Shown one piece after another: positions 25,756 through 34,942 of a stretch of DNA of 64,000 nucleotides. Where the stretch lies: contig PXQU01000014.1 in NCBI GenBank assembly GCA_003021785.1, positions 62,001 to 126,000 on the forward strand, given 5' to 3'. Positions within the stretch are counted from its first letter, which is position 1. Each line of letters opens with the position of its first letter. The DNA comes from Halobacteriales archaeon QH_7_65_31 (lineage in GTDB: Archaea; Halobacteriota; Halobacteria; Halobacteriales; Haloarculaceae). Both the position numbers and the translations under genes were made by a program. The notes below the pieces were generated by a model, which saw only the letters and a program-made list of their open reading frames with translations, made no database searches and was not told where the DNA came from.

Positions 25756-26484
25756 TCACGCCAACGGATCGGCGGCGCGGTAGTAGTGACACAGCTCCAG
25801 TCCCGTCGCGTCCGTTTCGGGCGTCGCCGGCAGCGTCCGGAGTTCGGTGCTCCCGGGACGGGCCGTGTAGCCGAGCGCGAGCGCGTCCAACACCGACTCG
25901 ATACGGACGGCGTGACCGGCGACGGCCTCTGCGGCCGCCTGCACCGTCGGCGGAGCGTCGGGATCGAACTCCGCGAGCGCGCGCATCCGCTCGGCGTAGC
26001 CGCCCGCACGCCGGCGGTCGTGAGCGAGCGGCGCGCCGGCGAACGCCCGAAAACAGAGCTCGGCGTGCGACTCACCGAAGACGGCCCGGGTCTCGGGGAT
26101 CTCCTGAAGGAGTTCGTCGACGGCGGCGATCGGCTCACTGGCGGTGAACGCCCGTTCCGAAAGCGACTGGCCGGTCTTGCGCTCCATCACCCGGGCCGCG
26201 GCGGGATAGCGTCGCTTGCGCGTCGCCTCCCTGACCGGCGGCGTCACCACCTCGTCGGCGCGATCCCCGACAACGCTCCGGGTCAGCTCGTCCGGCTCGC
26301 GCGTCGGCTTCCCTTCCTCCACGAGACCGACAGGCACGTCCACGAGGACTCGCGTCGCGTCGTCCGCCACGTCGCTCCACAGCCGCCCGATCTCCTCGTA
26401 CACCGTCGTGGACTCGTAGCCGTCGGCGAAGGCGGTCGCTACCCACTGTTCTCCCGTCCAGTGTGCCCCGACGAACAGCGCCAT
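25756..26484 (-). CDS. DUF429-family protein (predicted nuclease-like)
   Basis: 242 residues from the ATG at 26484. DUF429 pattern: MALFVGAHWTGEQW start (usually GVD, here GAH), VLVDVPVGL, CRxxD-like region replaced by EVVTPPVREATRKRRYP, then ERKTGQSLSERAF, HAELCFRAFAG and a C-terminal IESVLDALALGYTA. DUF429 has an RNase-H-like fold; the function is unknown. The first acidic position of the fold appears changed to Ala-His. Confidence 0.7.
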   Translation of the reverse strand: MALFVGAHWTGEQWVATAFADGYESTTVYEEIGRLWSDVADDATRVLVDVPVGLVEEGKPTREPDELTRSVVGDRADEVVTPPVREATRKRRYPAAARVMERKTGQSLSERAFTASEPIAAVDELLQEIPETRAVFGESHAELCFRAFAGAPLAHDRRRAGGYAERMRALAEFDPDAPPTVQAAAEAVAGHAVRIESVLDALALGYTARPGSTELRTLPATPETDATGLELCHYYRAADPLA

Positions 26485-26533
26485 GCGGCTACTCGCGGCC
26501 CGGAGAATAAAAGTCCGAGCCGCTCGCGTCCGG

Positions 26534-27367
26534 CTATCCGAGCCGGGCCATCTCCTCGGCCGAGAGCTCGATCTCACCGGCCGCGACGTTGGCTTCGAGG
26601 TGGTCGATGTCCGATGTCCCCGGAATCGGGAGCATCACGTCCGAGCGGTGGAGTGTCCACGCCAGTGCGATCTGGTAGCGGCTCGCGTCGTGGGCAGCGG
26701 CGATCTCGTCGATGCCCTCTACGTCGTCCAGCTCGCCGGCCGCGAGCGGATACCACGGCATGAAGCCGACGCCGTACTCCTCACAGGCGTCGAGGACGCG
26801 CTCGTCCTCGTCGGGCCGGTGTGCGACGTTGTACCGGTTCTGAACCGTCGCGATGTCGACGATCTCGCGGGCCGTTTCGAGCTGGTCGACCGTCACGTTC
26901 GAGAGCCCGACGTGGTTCACGAGACCGTCGTCTTTCAGCTCGGCGAACGTCTCCACCGATCTCTCGAAGTCGGTCTCGGGGTCGGGTCGGTGGAACTGAT
27001 ACAGGTCGATGGTATTGACGCCGAGCCGGTCGCGAGAGGCGAGTACCTGATTCCGGATGTAGTCGGGATCGCCGTGGGGGAGCCAGTCGCCGTCCGCCTC
27101 ACGAAGCAGGCCGGCTTTCGTCGCGACGACGGCGTCGTCTGGCGCGCCCGCTTCACCGAGGAGTCGCTCGCTCGTGCCCGGGCCGTACGAGTCCGCAGTG
27201 TCGATGAAATCCACACCGAGTTCGAGCGCGCGCTCGACGACCGCACGAGCGTTCTGTTCGTCCTCCGGCGCGCCGATGACTCCCGCACCGCAGAGTCGCA
27301 TCGCGCCGAAGCCGAGTCGGTTCACCGTCAGCTCACCGCCGATATCGAAGCTATCCACATCTGCCAC
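26534..27367 (-). CDS. Aldo/keto reductase
   Basis: 277 residues with a GTG start at 27367. The AKR TIM barrel is clear: FGAMRLCG, FIDTADSYG (catalytic Asp, Tyr), VVATKAG (Lys), DLYQFHRPDP (His), HVGLSNV, and the NADPH loop IPGTSDIDHLEAN. Reduces aldehydes or ketones with NADPH; substrate unknown. Monocistronic. Confidence 0.88.
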   Translation of the reverse strand: MADVDSFDIGGELTVNRLGFGAMRLCGAGVIGAPEDEQNARAVVERALELGVDFIDTADSYGPGTSERLLGEAGAPDDAVVATKAGLLREADGDWLPHGDPDYIRNQVLASRDRLGVNTIDLYQFHRPDPETDFERSVETFAELKDDGLVNHVGLSNVTVDQLETAREIVDIATVQNRYNVAHRPDEDERVLDACEEYGVGFMPWYPLAAGELDDVEGIDEIAAAHDASRYQIALAWTLHRSDVMLPIPGTSDIDHLEANVAAGEIELSAEEMARLG

Positions 27368-27406
27368 TCGCCCGCGTCCGGCAAAGGAGCGTCGCCCGAA
27401 CGTCGG

Positions 27407-28105
27407 CTAACAGACCAGCTGTGTCACGTAGATACGGCCGTCTGCCCGCACCAGCCCGATCCCCTGTCGGGTCGCGTTCTCGTCGAGGAGCGTCGCGCGA
27501 TGAGTCGGCGAGTCGAGCCACTCCCGGACGGTTCGCTCGGCGTACGTCCGTTCGGTGACGAGCAGCCCACCCTGTTCGGTGTAGTAGATGTTTTCGGCGG
27601 CGAAACAGTCCACGCCGAACCGCTCCAGTCGGTCGGCCGGCGTCGAGCCGTTCGGTGCGACGTGACCGACGTACCCCTGACGGGCCATGTCCCCGCTGTG
27701 TGCCCTCGTGACGACCGTGAGGGAATCGCTCTCCGTCAGCGGGGGAAGTCCGCGCTCGGCCCGCACCTCGTTCACCTCGGTGACGATGCGCGACTCGGCG
27801 CGCTCCTCGTCGAAGCCGACTGGACCGGTCGTGACAGCGAGTATCGCCGTGACCGCGAGCGCGACGGCGACGACGGCGATCAGTCCGACGGCGATGCGGC
27901 GAGGGTTCGACAGCGCCCGGCCATCAGCTGGAGCCGTCTGCCTGCGACCGGCGTCCGGGTTCGTGTACCACCGGCTGCTGTCGCTCTCGACACCGGGACA
28001 GTCGTGTTCCTCGGGCGAGCGATGCGTCTCACACACCGGCGTGCCACAGTGGACACAGGCGTCGCTGACGGCGACCGACTCGTCACAGACGACACAGCTA
28101 CTCAT
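27407..28105 (-). CDS. AN1-like zinc finger, TM and CAP/SCP domain protein
   Basis: 232 residues. The N-terminus has an AN1-type finger: CVVCDESVAVSDACVHCGTPVCETHRSPEEHDC. A membrane helix (VGLIAVVAVALAVTAILAV) lies near residues 70-90. The exported part is a CAP (SCP/PR1) domain: VNEVRAERGLPPL, HSGDMARQGYVGHV, AENIYY, WLDSPTHRATLLDENATRQGIG. The finger would be cytoplasmic and the CAP domain outside. Role unknown. Its ATG overlaps the DUF309 gene stop, so the two are coupled. Confidence 0.82.
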   Translation of the reverse strand: MSSCVVCDESVAVSDACVHCGTPVCETHRSPEEHDCPGVESDSSRWYTNPDAGRRQTAPADGRALSNPRRIAVGLIAVVAVALAVTAILAVTTGPVGFDEERAESRIVTEVNEVRAERGLPPLTESDSLTVVTRAHSGDMARQGYVGHVAPNGSTPADRLERFGVDCFAAENIYYTEQGGLLVTERTYAERTVREWLDSPTHRATLLDENATRQGIGLVRADGRIYVTQLVC

Positions 28106-28713
28106 GGGTCGAACAGCCCCGCGACGTCGTCCTCGCGGGCCTGTCTGCGGGTGACGTGCTGGTCGAGTCGCTGGCGTATGACGCCCCGTCGCTCCCCGTG
28201 GAGGAAGTCGAGGACGAGCGTGACGAACGGGCTGTTCGGCTCGTCTGGGAGGTCAGCGAGGGCGAACGCCGCGCCCGTCTCCAGCAGGTCGGCGTCGTAG
28301 CCGGTTGCGTCGGCGACGAGCGGGGCCGCCACTGCGACGGCGGGATACCGGAGATCCCGCACGTCGAGCTGTGACCCGTCGTACCGTAGCTTCGGGGGGC
28401 GTTCGTCGGCTACCTCGCCGTACTCGTCACGACAGGCGATGAGCCACCGTCGGACGGGTGCGAGATCGATCTCTCCCTCGTGTCCGTCGAGGTATCCGAG
28501 CGCGCTGTCGGCGAGCCCCTGCGCTCCCTCGCGGTTTCCGGTCGTGACGTGGTGGGCGGCGGCGGCGTACTGGATGAGTCCCTGCAGATAGTCGCGTCGC
28601 TCGCCGGCGGCGTCGAGATACGACGGCTCCCACGCGTCGTGGGCGGCGTGGTAGTGGCCGGCGTTGAAGACGGCGACGCCGGCTCGGAGCCGGTCGGCAG
28701 GCGAGACGTGCAC
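28102..28713 (-). CDS. DUF309 family protein
   Basis: 203 residues, GTG start at 28713. The DUF309 signature FNAGHYHAAHDAWEPSYL, then LQGLIQYAAAAHHVTTGNREGAQGLADSALGYL, is clear. DUF309 proteins are small helical, probably metal-binding proteins of unknown role. Followed with 4-nt overlap by the AN1/CAP gene. Confidence 0.8.
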   Translation of the reverse strand: MHVSPADRLRAGVAVFNAGHYHAAHDAWEPSYLDAAGERRDYLQGLIQYAAAAHHVTTGNREGAQGLADSALGYLDGHEGEIDLAPVRRWLIACRDEYGEVADERPPKLRYDGSQLDVRDLRYPAVAVAAPLVADATGYDADLLETGAAFALADLPDEPNSPFVTLVLDFLHGERRGVIRQRLDQHVTRRQAREDDVAGLFDP

Positions 28714-28776
28714 AGCGGCTGTTCGCGCCGGAGCCTGAAAACGGCAACAGTCGAGATCGGTCGCGTCGAGAAGAAC

Positions 28777-28848
28777 GTCCGGTCAGCGATTCGAACGCTG
28801 GTCCCTGGCTCCGCAAGCCAAGAGGATAGTCCACTACCCTAACCGGAC
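28777..28848 (-). tRNA. tRNA-Arg (GCG)
   Basis: Minus strand. The acceptor GTCCGGT pairs with ACCGGAC. D-arm is TAGGGTAGTGGACTA. The anticodon stem TTGGC/GCCAG closes the loop TTGCGGA with anticodon GCG. T-loop is GTTCGAATC. No intron and no encoded CCA. Confidence 0.93.
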
Positions 28849-28988
28849 TCACCTGTCCTTTCGCGGTTCCAGTGAAAGGGTTTGCGATTCAGCGAGCGAA
28901 CGTTGATAGGTGATTGGGGACACAGACCCGGCGTGACGACCAGCCAACGACAATGCTTAATCGCGACCCTCACATGAAATCCGTAACG

Positions 28989-30416
28989 ATGAGCGAGATC
29001 GAGGAGGTCTACGAGGATCTCGATACCGAGGAGGTCTCCTTCGAGGAGTTCGAGGAGGCGGTGGAGGCGAAGGTTGAGCAGATGGGCGGGCTCGCCGACG
29101 AGGAGACCGCCGCGATGTTACTCGCACACGAGCTCACCGAAGGGGAGGTCGAGGGGATCGCCGACATCGAACCGGGGATGGAGGAAGTGAAGTTCCTCGC
29201 CAAGGTGGTGTCGATCGACGAGATCCGCACGTTCGAGCGTGACGAGGGCGAGGACGGTCAGGTGTGTAACATCGAGGTCGCCGACGAGACGGGACAGGTC
29301 CGCGTCGCGCTCTGGGACGAGGACGCGACCGCCGCCGAAGAGCAGCTCGAAGCCGATCAGGTGCTGCGGGTGAGCGGCCGCCCGAAGGAGGGGTACAACG
29401 GTCTGGAGGTGAGCGCCAACCGCGTCGAGGGCGACGCCGAGGCGACCATCGACGTGGATATCGGTGACGACTCCAGTATCGACGCGCTCACGATCGGGCA
29501 GTCGGACGTGAACCTGCTCGGAACGGTCCTCTCGACGGACACCGTCCGGACCTTCGACCGCGACGACGGCAGCGAGGGGCGCGTGTCGAACCTCACGCTC
29601 GGTGACGAGAGCGGGCGCGTGCGCGTCACCCTCTGGGACGACCGGGCCGACCGCGCCGAGGAGCTGGACACCGGTGTCTCCGTCGAGATCATCGACGGCT
29701 ACGTGCGCGAGCGCGACGGCTCGCTCGAACTCCACGTCGGGGACCGAGGCGCGATCGAGGAGACCGACGAGGACGTGGAGTACGTCCCCGAGACGACGCC
29801 TATCGACGACGTAGAGCTAGAGGACACCGCCGATATCGCGGGTGTCGTCCGCTCTGCCGACCCGAAACGGACCTTCGATCGCGACGACGGCAGCGAAGGG
29901 CAGGTCCGCAATATCCGCGTGCAGGACGAGACGGGCGACATCCGCGTCGCGCTGTGGGGTGATAAGGCCGACCTCGATATCGCGCCCGGCGACGAGGTCT
30001 CCTGTACCGACGTGGAGATTCAGGACGGGTGGCAGGACGATCTGGAGGCCTCTGCCGGCTGGCAGTCGACCGTCTCCGTGCTCGAAGACGGGGCGACCGC
30101 CGCCGGCGCGGTCGAGACGGACACCGACGAGTCCGGGGAGGAGACGGGACTCGGTGCGTTCGCGGGCGATTCGACCGCCGAGACCGGATCGGACACCGAA
30201 TCGGCAGGTGAGACCACCGACACCGAGCGCGACGCCGACGCCGGCACGGCCGTCGAGTTCACCGGTACGGTCGTCCAGACGGGCGACCCGGTGATGTTGG
30301 ACAACGGCGAGGAGGCCCGGACGGTCGTGACGAACGAGGAGGTCCGGCTCGGTCAGGAGGTGACCGTCCGCGGGGCCGCCGAGGACGGGACCATCCACGC
30401 CGAGGAGCTGTTCTGA
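28989..30416 (+). CDS. RPA-like single-stranded DNA-binding protein (multiple OB folds)
   Basis: 475 residues from the ATG at 28989; ATGs at 28974 and 28953 are alternatives. Three tandem OB-fold repeats share a striking signature: IRTFERDEGEDGQVCNIEVAD, VRTFDRDDGSEGRVSNLTLGD and KRTFDRDDGSEGQVRNIRVQD, each followed by G-x-x/R-V-x-LWDD/GD. A short fourth OB-like segment (VEFTGTVVQTGDPVML) follows an acidic linker. Binds ssDNA in replication and repair. No zinc finger is seen, unlike some haloarchaeal Rpa proteins. Confidence 0.82.
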   Translation: MSEIEEVYEDLDTEEVSFEEFEEAVEAKVEQMGGLADEETAAMLLAHELTEGEVEGIADIEPGMEEVKFLAKVVSIDEIRTFERDEGEDGQVCNIEVADETGQVRVALWDEDATAAEEQLEADQVLRVSGRPKEGYNGLEVSANRVEGDAEATIDVDIGDDSSIDALTIGQSDVNLLGTVLSTDTVRTFDRDDGSEGRVSNLTLGDESGRVRVTLWDDRADRAEELDTGVSVEIIDGYVRERDGSLELHVGDRGAIEETDEDVEYVPETTPIDDVELEDTADIAGVVRSADPKRTFDRDDGSEGQVRNIRVQDETGDIRVALWGDKADLDIAPGDEVSCTDVEIQDGWQDDLEASAGWQSTVSVLEDGATAAGAVETDTDESGEETGLGAFAGDSTAETGSDTESAGETTDTERDADAGTAVEFTGTVVQTGDPVMLDNGEEARTVVTNEEVRLGQEVTVRGAAEDGTIHAEELF

Positions 30417-30462
30417 GTCGCGAACCACCGCTCCTTTGCTCACAGCGCGCGAGGAGCGGGGT

Positions 30463-31170
30463 ATGCAGCTGACAGAACAGACGTGGACCGACGCGCGCGA
30501 CAGCGACGCCGATATCGCGCTGTTACCGGTCGGCAGCACCGAACAGCACGGCCCGCACGCCCCACTCGGCGTCGATCACCTCTCGGCGGCCGCGATCGCC
30601 GAGGCAGGTGCAGACGCCTACGACGGTGCGGCGGTCGTCGGGCCGACGATTCCGATCGGCGTCGCCGAGGAACACCGCGCGTTCGACGGGACGATGTGGG
30701 TGCGCGAGGACAGCTTCCGCGCGTACGTCGGCGACAGCGTCCGGTCGCTCGCGGACAGCTTCGAGCGGGTCGTCGTCGTCAACGGCCACGGCGGCAACAC
30801 GGACGCGCTCAGAGAGCTCTGTGGCCGGGTCACCCGCGACACCGACGGCTACGTCGTCCCGTTCACGTGGTTCGACGTCGTCACGCCGGACGTGCCGCTC
30901 GGCCACGGCGGCGGCGTCGAGACCTCGCTCATGTTGCACCTGTATCCGGAGCTGGTGCGCGAGGAGCGGTTCGAGGCGGCGGCCGCGGGAATGGCCGAGC
31001 GGTTCGGCGTCTTCGTCGACGGGACGAACCTCGCGTACGACTTCGACGAGTTCACCGAGTCGGGGAACATCGGCGATCCGCACGACGCGAGCGCGGCGCT
31101 CGGCGAGGAGCTGCTGGCGGAGTCTGCGGCGGCGCTGGCGAACGTGATGGCCGCCGTCGTCGAGCGGTAA
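30463..31170 (+). CDS. Creatininase-family amidohydrolase, ArfB-like
   Basis: 235 residues from the ATG at 30463. Metal-site motifs of the family are present: LLPVGSTEQHGPHAPLGVD, IPIGVAEEHRAF, VVVNGHGGN, GHGGGVETSLML. In archaea this family includes ArfB, the formamide hydrolase of riboflavin and F420 synthesis. The pterin gene mptD lies two genes away, so a coenzyme role is plausible but not proven. Confidence 0.8.
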   Translation: MQLTEQTWTDARDSDADIALLPVGSTEQHGPHAPLGVDHLSAAAIAEAGADAYDGAAVVGPTIPIGVAEEHRAFDGTMWVREDSFRAYVGDSVRSLADSFERVVVVNGHGGNTDALRELCGRVTRDTDGYVVPFTWFDVVTPDVPLGHGGGVETSLMLHLYPELVREERFEAAAAGMAERFGVFVDGTNLAYDFDEFTESGNIGDPHDASAALGEELLAESAAALANVMAAVVER

Positions 31171-31590
31171 CTACTCGTCGTCGGCCTCGGCGCTCGCCTC
31201 GCCGTCGGCGTCTTGGAGTGCACCGCGAAGCCCCGGGAGCGTCGAGGCGAGGTCAGCGGCTTCCCCGTGGGCCGTCTCGATCTCACCGAGCAGGGACTCC
31301 AGCTCGTCGATCTCGGCTTCGAGATCGTCGCCGTCCTCGAAGGCGTCGGCGCGCTGGCCGATGACGAACTGCTTTTTCGCCTCGCGCAGGGAGTCGGCGG
31401 CGTCACCGGTGTCGAGTGCGCCCTTCAGCGCGTTCAACACGCCGAGCGTGTTGTCGGCGTCGACGGCCCAGACGGAATCGGCGTCGGGGAGCGCCGCGCG
31501 CGCCTCCGCCAGCGCGTCCTCTACCTCGGCGCGCATCTCCGTGGCCGCCTCACCGAACAGTTCGTCGTCGTCGAAGCTCGATTGGCTCAT
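31171..31590 (-). CDS. DUF5790-like haloarchaeal helical protein
   Basis: 139 residues from the ATG at 31590. Very acidic and helical: FDDDELFGEAATEMRAEVEDALAEARAAL, VWAVDADNTLGVLNALKGALD, EAEIDELESLLGEIETAHGEA. Matches a haloarchaea-specific family (I believe DUF5790). No function known. Tail-to-tail with the creatininase gene. Confidence 0.65.
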   Translation of the reverse strand: MSQSSFDDDELFGEAATEMRAEVEDALAEARAALPDADSVWAVDADNTLGVLNALKGALDTGDAADSLREAKKQFVIGQRADAFEDGDDLEAEIDELESLLGEIETAHGEAADLASTLPGLRGALQDADGEASAEADDE

Positions 31591-31729
31591 ACGCGTGATT
31601 CGGGGGCCGATAGTATATAAACGCGCCCGAACGTGAAAGTGAAACACGTCGTCGCGAGGGACACGATCGCGCCCGTCGCTCCGGTTAGGCGCGGACGATA
31701 ACGCGGTCCTGACCTCGGATCGTCGGCGC

Positions 31730-32080
31730 TCAGCCGGAGTCTGACACGTCCACGACACGCATTCGCGGATAGCCGTCCTCCATCTCCATCGCCGTCTCCA
31801 CGTCGATCCCCTCGTAGCTGATCTGCATCCGTACGTCCATCAGCGAGCCGGTGAGTTCGGTGTAGCTCTCGGCGTGGTCGATCGCCTCGCGGACGCGCGA
31901 CTCGTGGATAGCGACGGTGACGGACGCACAGAACGGCTGGTTCTCGATCGCGTCCTCCATCGCGCGCTCCAGCGAGTCGGTCGAGTCGGGGGCGACGGGC
32001 GTCCCCGCGAACTGGTGGTAGAGCGTCCCGAACTTGATGCCTGCTTCGAAGCAGGCGGTCTCGGCGTCGGTGGCGTCCAT
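31730..32080 (-). CDS. mptD: Archaeal dihydroneopterin aldolase MptD
   Basis: 116 residues from the ATG at 32080. The MptD pattern ETACFEAGIKFGTLYHQFAGTPV, then LERAMEDAIENQPFC, matches the archaeal-type dihydroneopterin aldolase of methanopterin/folate synthesis (formerly DUF381). Converts 7,8-dihydroneopterin to the 6-hydroxymethyl form. Divergent from the SDR gene at 32214. Confidence 0.8.
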   Translation of the reverse strand: MDATDAETACFEAGIKFGTLYHQFAGTPVAPDSTDSLERAMEDAIENQPFCASVTVAIHESRVREAIDHAESYTELTGSLMDVRMQISYEGIDVETAMEMEDGYPRMRVVDVSDSG

Positions 32081-32213
32081 ACGCACCACTGAGGTGCGGG
32101 GGATATGGGCGTCTCGGCTCGCGGCGGATCCGGCAGTCCGGCGAGCGACACGCCACCCGTCCGGGACCGGCGGAACCGGACGTTTCTTGTCTCGGTCACT
32201 CCTCGCCTCGGAC

Positions 32214-32984
32214 ATGAACGACCCCGTTCTGTTGACCGGCGCGGGCGGGCGTGTCGGCGGGGCCATCCTCGACGGACTGCGCGAGCGCTACGACTGGACG
32301 CTGCTGTTTCACAGCCAACCCGCCGAGGAGCCAGACACCGAGTATCTCGTCGGCGACGTGACTGACCCCGAGCTGATGGCCGAGGCGTGTGCCGGCGTCG
32401 ATGCCGTCGTCCATCTCGCGGGCGACCCCCGCAGAGACGCGCCGTGGGAGTCGGTGCTCGACAACAACATCCACGGGACGAAGGTGCTGTACGACGCGGC
32501 CGTCGACGCCGGTGTCGATCGGCTCGTCTACGCCTCCTCAAACCACGCCGTCGGCCACTTCGAGACCGATCGGAGCCCCGAGCTGTACCGCGTCGACGAC
32601 GCGTTCAGACTCGACGGGACGGAACGCCCTCGCCCGGGGAACTTCTACGGCGTCTCGAAGGTCGCCGGCGAGACGCTCGGTCGCTACTACCACGACGAAC
32701 ACGGCGTCTCCGTGTGTAACGTCCGCATCGGCAACCTGACCGAGGGCCATCCTCCCGTCGATTACGAGCGCGGGCAGGCGATGTGGCTCTCACACCGCGA
32801 CTGCGCCCATCTCCACGAGCGCGCACTGGAGGCGAGCTATGAGTACGAGGTCGTCTACGGCATCTCCGATAACGACCGGAAGTACTACTCGCTGGAGCGC
32901 GCGAAGGAGGCGCTGGGGTACGAGCCGCGGGACAACTCCGCGGAGTGGGACGGTACAGAGCGGATCGAAGGCGCAGATCGCTGA
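32214..32984 (+). CDS. Extended SDR, Azf-like NAD-dependent sugar-phosphate dehydrogenase
   Basis: 256 residues from the ATG at 32214. NAD site LLTGAGGRVGGAIL, the conserved VVHLAGDP, YASSNHAVGHF, and catalytic YGVSKVAGE. Closely resembles the haloarchaeal family of glucose-6-phosphate dehydrogenase Azf of the oxidative pentose phosphate pathway. Paralogues are frequent, so azf is not certain. Confidence 0.75.
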   Translation: MNDPVLLTGAGGRVGGAILDGLRERYDWTLLFHSQPAEEPDTEYLVGDVTDPELMAEACAGVDAVVHLAGDPRRDAPWESVLDNNIHGTKVLYDAAVDAGVDRLVYASSNHAVGHFETDRSPELYRVDDAFRLDGTERPRPGNFYGVSKVAGETLGRYYHDEHGVSVCNVRIGNLTEGHPPVDYERGQAMWLSHRDCAHLHERALEASYEYEVVYGISDNDRKYYSLERAKEALGYEPRDNSAEWDGTERIEGADR

Positions 32985-33240
32985 GGCCGTCTTCGGGGGC
33001 GTCGTTGTCTGCGATCAGTGAGGTGATCGTCCCTTGACCGTGACTGTCCCGCTCGACAACGAGGGTCGCACAGCAACACCACCACGAGCGACCCGAGCCG
33101 TCGTATCCTCGCGATCCGACCGCTACGGTCGCGACCACGGGGCGACTCCCGGTGTCGATCACTCGGCGCTGTCCCGAACGCATCGGGACCGGCGTCGAGC
33201 AAGCGATACCACTTTGCTCCCCACGGTCACAGTTCAACTC

Positions 33241-34104
33241 ATGAGCACTGACGACATCCGAATCGGGGCACACACCTCGATAGCGAAGAGCGCGGGACCG
33301 TACGACGGCCCGGCCAACGCCGTCCATCTCCAGCTCGATCACGGGGGAAACTGCGGGCAGATATTCTCTCACTCTCCACAGGTGTGGCAGTCGCCGGACC
33401 TCCCCGAGGAGGCGGTCGCGCAGTTTCGCGAGCTGGCCGAGGAGAACGACGTCGGCCCGTGGGTCATCCACACCTCGTATCTCGTCAACCTCTGTACGCC
33501 GAAAGACGACCTGCGCCGGAAATCACTGCAATCGATGCAGGAGGAGGTGGACGTGGCGAACCGAATGGGTGTCCCGTACGTGAACGTCCATCTCGGGGCA
33601 CACACCGGCGCGGGGGTCGAGGGCGGACTCCGAAACGCCGGCTCCGTGCTCGATGAACTTGACGTGCCAGACGACGTGACGGTGCTCGTCGAGTCGGATG
33701 CGGGATCGGGAACCAAGCTCGGCGGCCAGTTCGAACATCTCGCGACGGTCGCCGACGAGACGAGCGAGGAAATCGAGTTCTGTCTGGACACGGCCCACAC
33801 CTTCGCGGCCGGCTACGATCTCTCGACGGAGGCAGGCGTCGAGGCGACGTTCGACGAGTTCGACGACGTGGTCGGTCTCGACCGGCTCGCGTACGTCCAT
33901 CTCAACGACTCGAAACACGCCTGTGGCACACACAAGGACGAACACGCCCACATCGGCGAGGGCGAGATCGGCGTCGAGGGGATGCGAGCGTTCATCGACA
34001 CCGCCGCCGATCTCGGTGTTCCGATGGCGCTGGAGACCCCGACCGAGGACGGGCGGTCGTTCGCGTGGAACATCGAGCGCGTCCGCGAGCTGTATCGGGC
34101 CTGA
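33241..34104 (+). CDS. nfo: Endonuclease IV (AP endonuclease)
   Basis: 287 residues from the ATG at 33241. Zn-binding motifs of Nfo are intact: [51 protein letters not shown], and [25 protein letters not shown]. Cleaves DNA 5' to abasic sites in base excision repair. The 255 nt before it (32985-33240) contain no gene that I can support. Confidence 0.93.
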   Translation: MSTDDIRIGAHTSIAKSAGPYDGPANAVHLQLDHGGNCGQIFSHSPQVWQSPDLPEEAVAQFRELAEENDVGPWVIHTSYLVNLCTPKDDLRRKSLQSMQEEVDVANRMGVPYVNVHLGAHTGAGVEGGLRNAGSVLDELDVPDDVTVLVESDAGSGTKLGGQFEHLATVADETSEEIEFCLDTAHTFAAGYDLSTEAGVEATFDEFDDVVGLDRLAYVHLNDSKHACGTHKDEHAHIGEGEIGVEGMRAFIDTAADLGVPMALETPTEDGRSFAWNIERVRELYRA

Positions 34105-34107
34105 CGG

Positions 34108-34593
34108 TCACGCCGACTCAGCGACGCCGGTGTCGAGGAATCGGTTCAGCTGATCGAACTCTTCGGGCGAGAGAATTACCTCCGTCTCGAAGCCATCGAA
34201 CCGCTCGAAGTCGTCGTCGATGGTGACGACCGTGTCCACGCCCTCTGTGAGTGCGATCTCCGCGTAGTAGCCGTCCCAGCCACCGACGTTGGCGTCGCCG
34301 GCACGGCCCAAGCCGTCGCGGACGATCGATTCGGTCATCCCCTCGTACCAGTGGATGCGGCGTGCACCCAGAAGGTTCTGGAGTAGCCGCGACGCCTCCG
34401 CGTTCGTGTGTCCGAGATAGCTGCTGAGGACGTGATGTGCGCCGACGACCGCAGCACGAGGGACGATAGCGTCGATATCACCGACGACCGCGGCTCGAAC
34501 GTACTCCAGTGCGTTCTCCCGGATCGGTGTGTCGGCGTGTGCGAGCGCGACGACACCGACGTCGAACAGGTACGTGTCCGACGCGTCACTCAT
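34108..34593 (-). CDS. PIN-domain ribonuclease, VapC-like toxin
   Basis: 161 residues from the ATG at 34593. PIN layout: YLFDVGVVALAH (first Asp), a central helical part, WDGYYAEIALTEGVDTVVTIDDDFERFDG (conserved Asp pair of the active site). Usually the first motif is DTS/DAN; here DVG. Overlaps the AbrB antitoxin gene by 8 nt. Likely cleaves RNA unless bound by its antitoxin. Confidence 0.78.
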   Translation of the reverse strand: MSDASDTYLFDVGVVALAHADTPIRENALEYVRAAVVGDIDAIVPRAAVVGAHHVLSSYLGHTNAEASRLLQNLLGARRIHWYEGMTESIVRDGLGRAGDANVGGWDGYYAEIALTEGVDTVVTIDDDFERFDGFETEVILSPEEFDQLNRFLDTGVAESA

Positions 34594-34855
34594 CGTCTGA
34601 CTCTGCGCCCTCTCGAACTGTCTCGCGGAACGACCCTGCGACCGCGTCACCGGTCAGCGGCTTCGTCTCCCGATCCGACGCGTCCGGAACGAGCTGTTCC
34701 ATCCGCCACAGCAGCGCTTCGGGGTCGTCCTCCGGTTCGATAACCGCTTTTCCGTCCTCCTCGCGGACCTCTACGACCGTGCCGGGCGTGATATCAAGTC
34801 GTTCACGGACCTCCTGTGGTAGGACGATCCGACCCTTCGCGTCTACCTTTGCCAT
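34586..34855 (-). CDS. AbrB/SpoVT-type antitoxin
   Basis: 89 residues from the ATG at 34855. A swapped-hairpin AbrB fold is plain: AKVDAKGRIVLPQEVRERLDITPGTVVEVREEDGKAVIEPED. The C-terminal tail (LTGDAVAGSFRETVREGAESDDE) would bind the PIN toxin. Typical antitoxin-first order and overlap; autoregulation is expected from the fold. Confidence 0.85.
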   Translation of the reverse strand: MAKVDAKGRIVLPQEVRERLDITPGTVVEVREEDGKAVIEPEDDPEALLWRMEQLVPDASDRETKPLTGDAVAGSFRETVREGAESDDE

Positions 34856-34942
34856 ATTCCCACTACTTGTGGGAGTAACGTAACGGTGTCGGCCAGCCGA
34901 CCGTTCCCTCAACGCTGAATACGCTGGCCTCGAACACCACGT

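Noticed and set aside
26483-28300. 605-residue plus-strand open frame across several genes
   Set aside because: It runs antisense to DUF429, aldo-keto reductase and CAP genes, which have clear motifs. Its composition is that of an antisense shadow.
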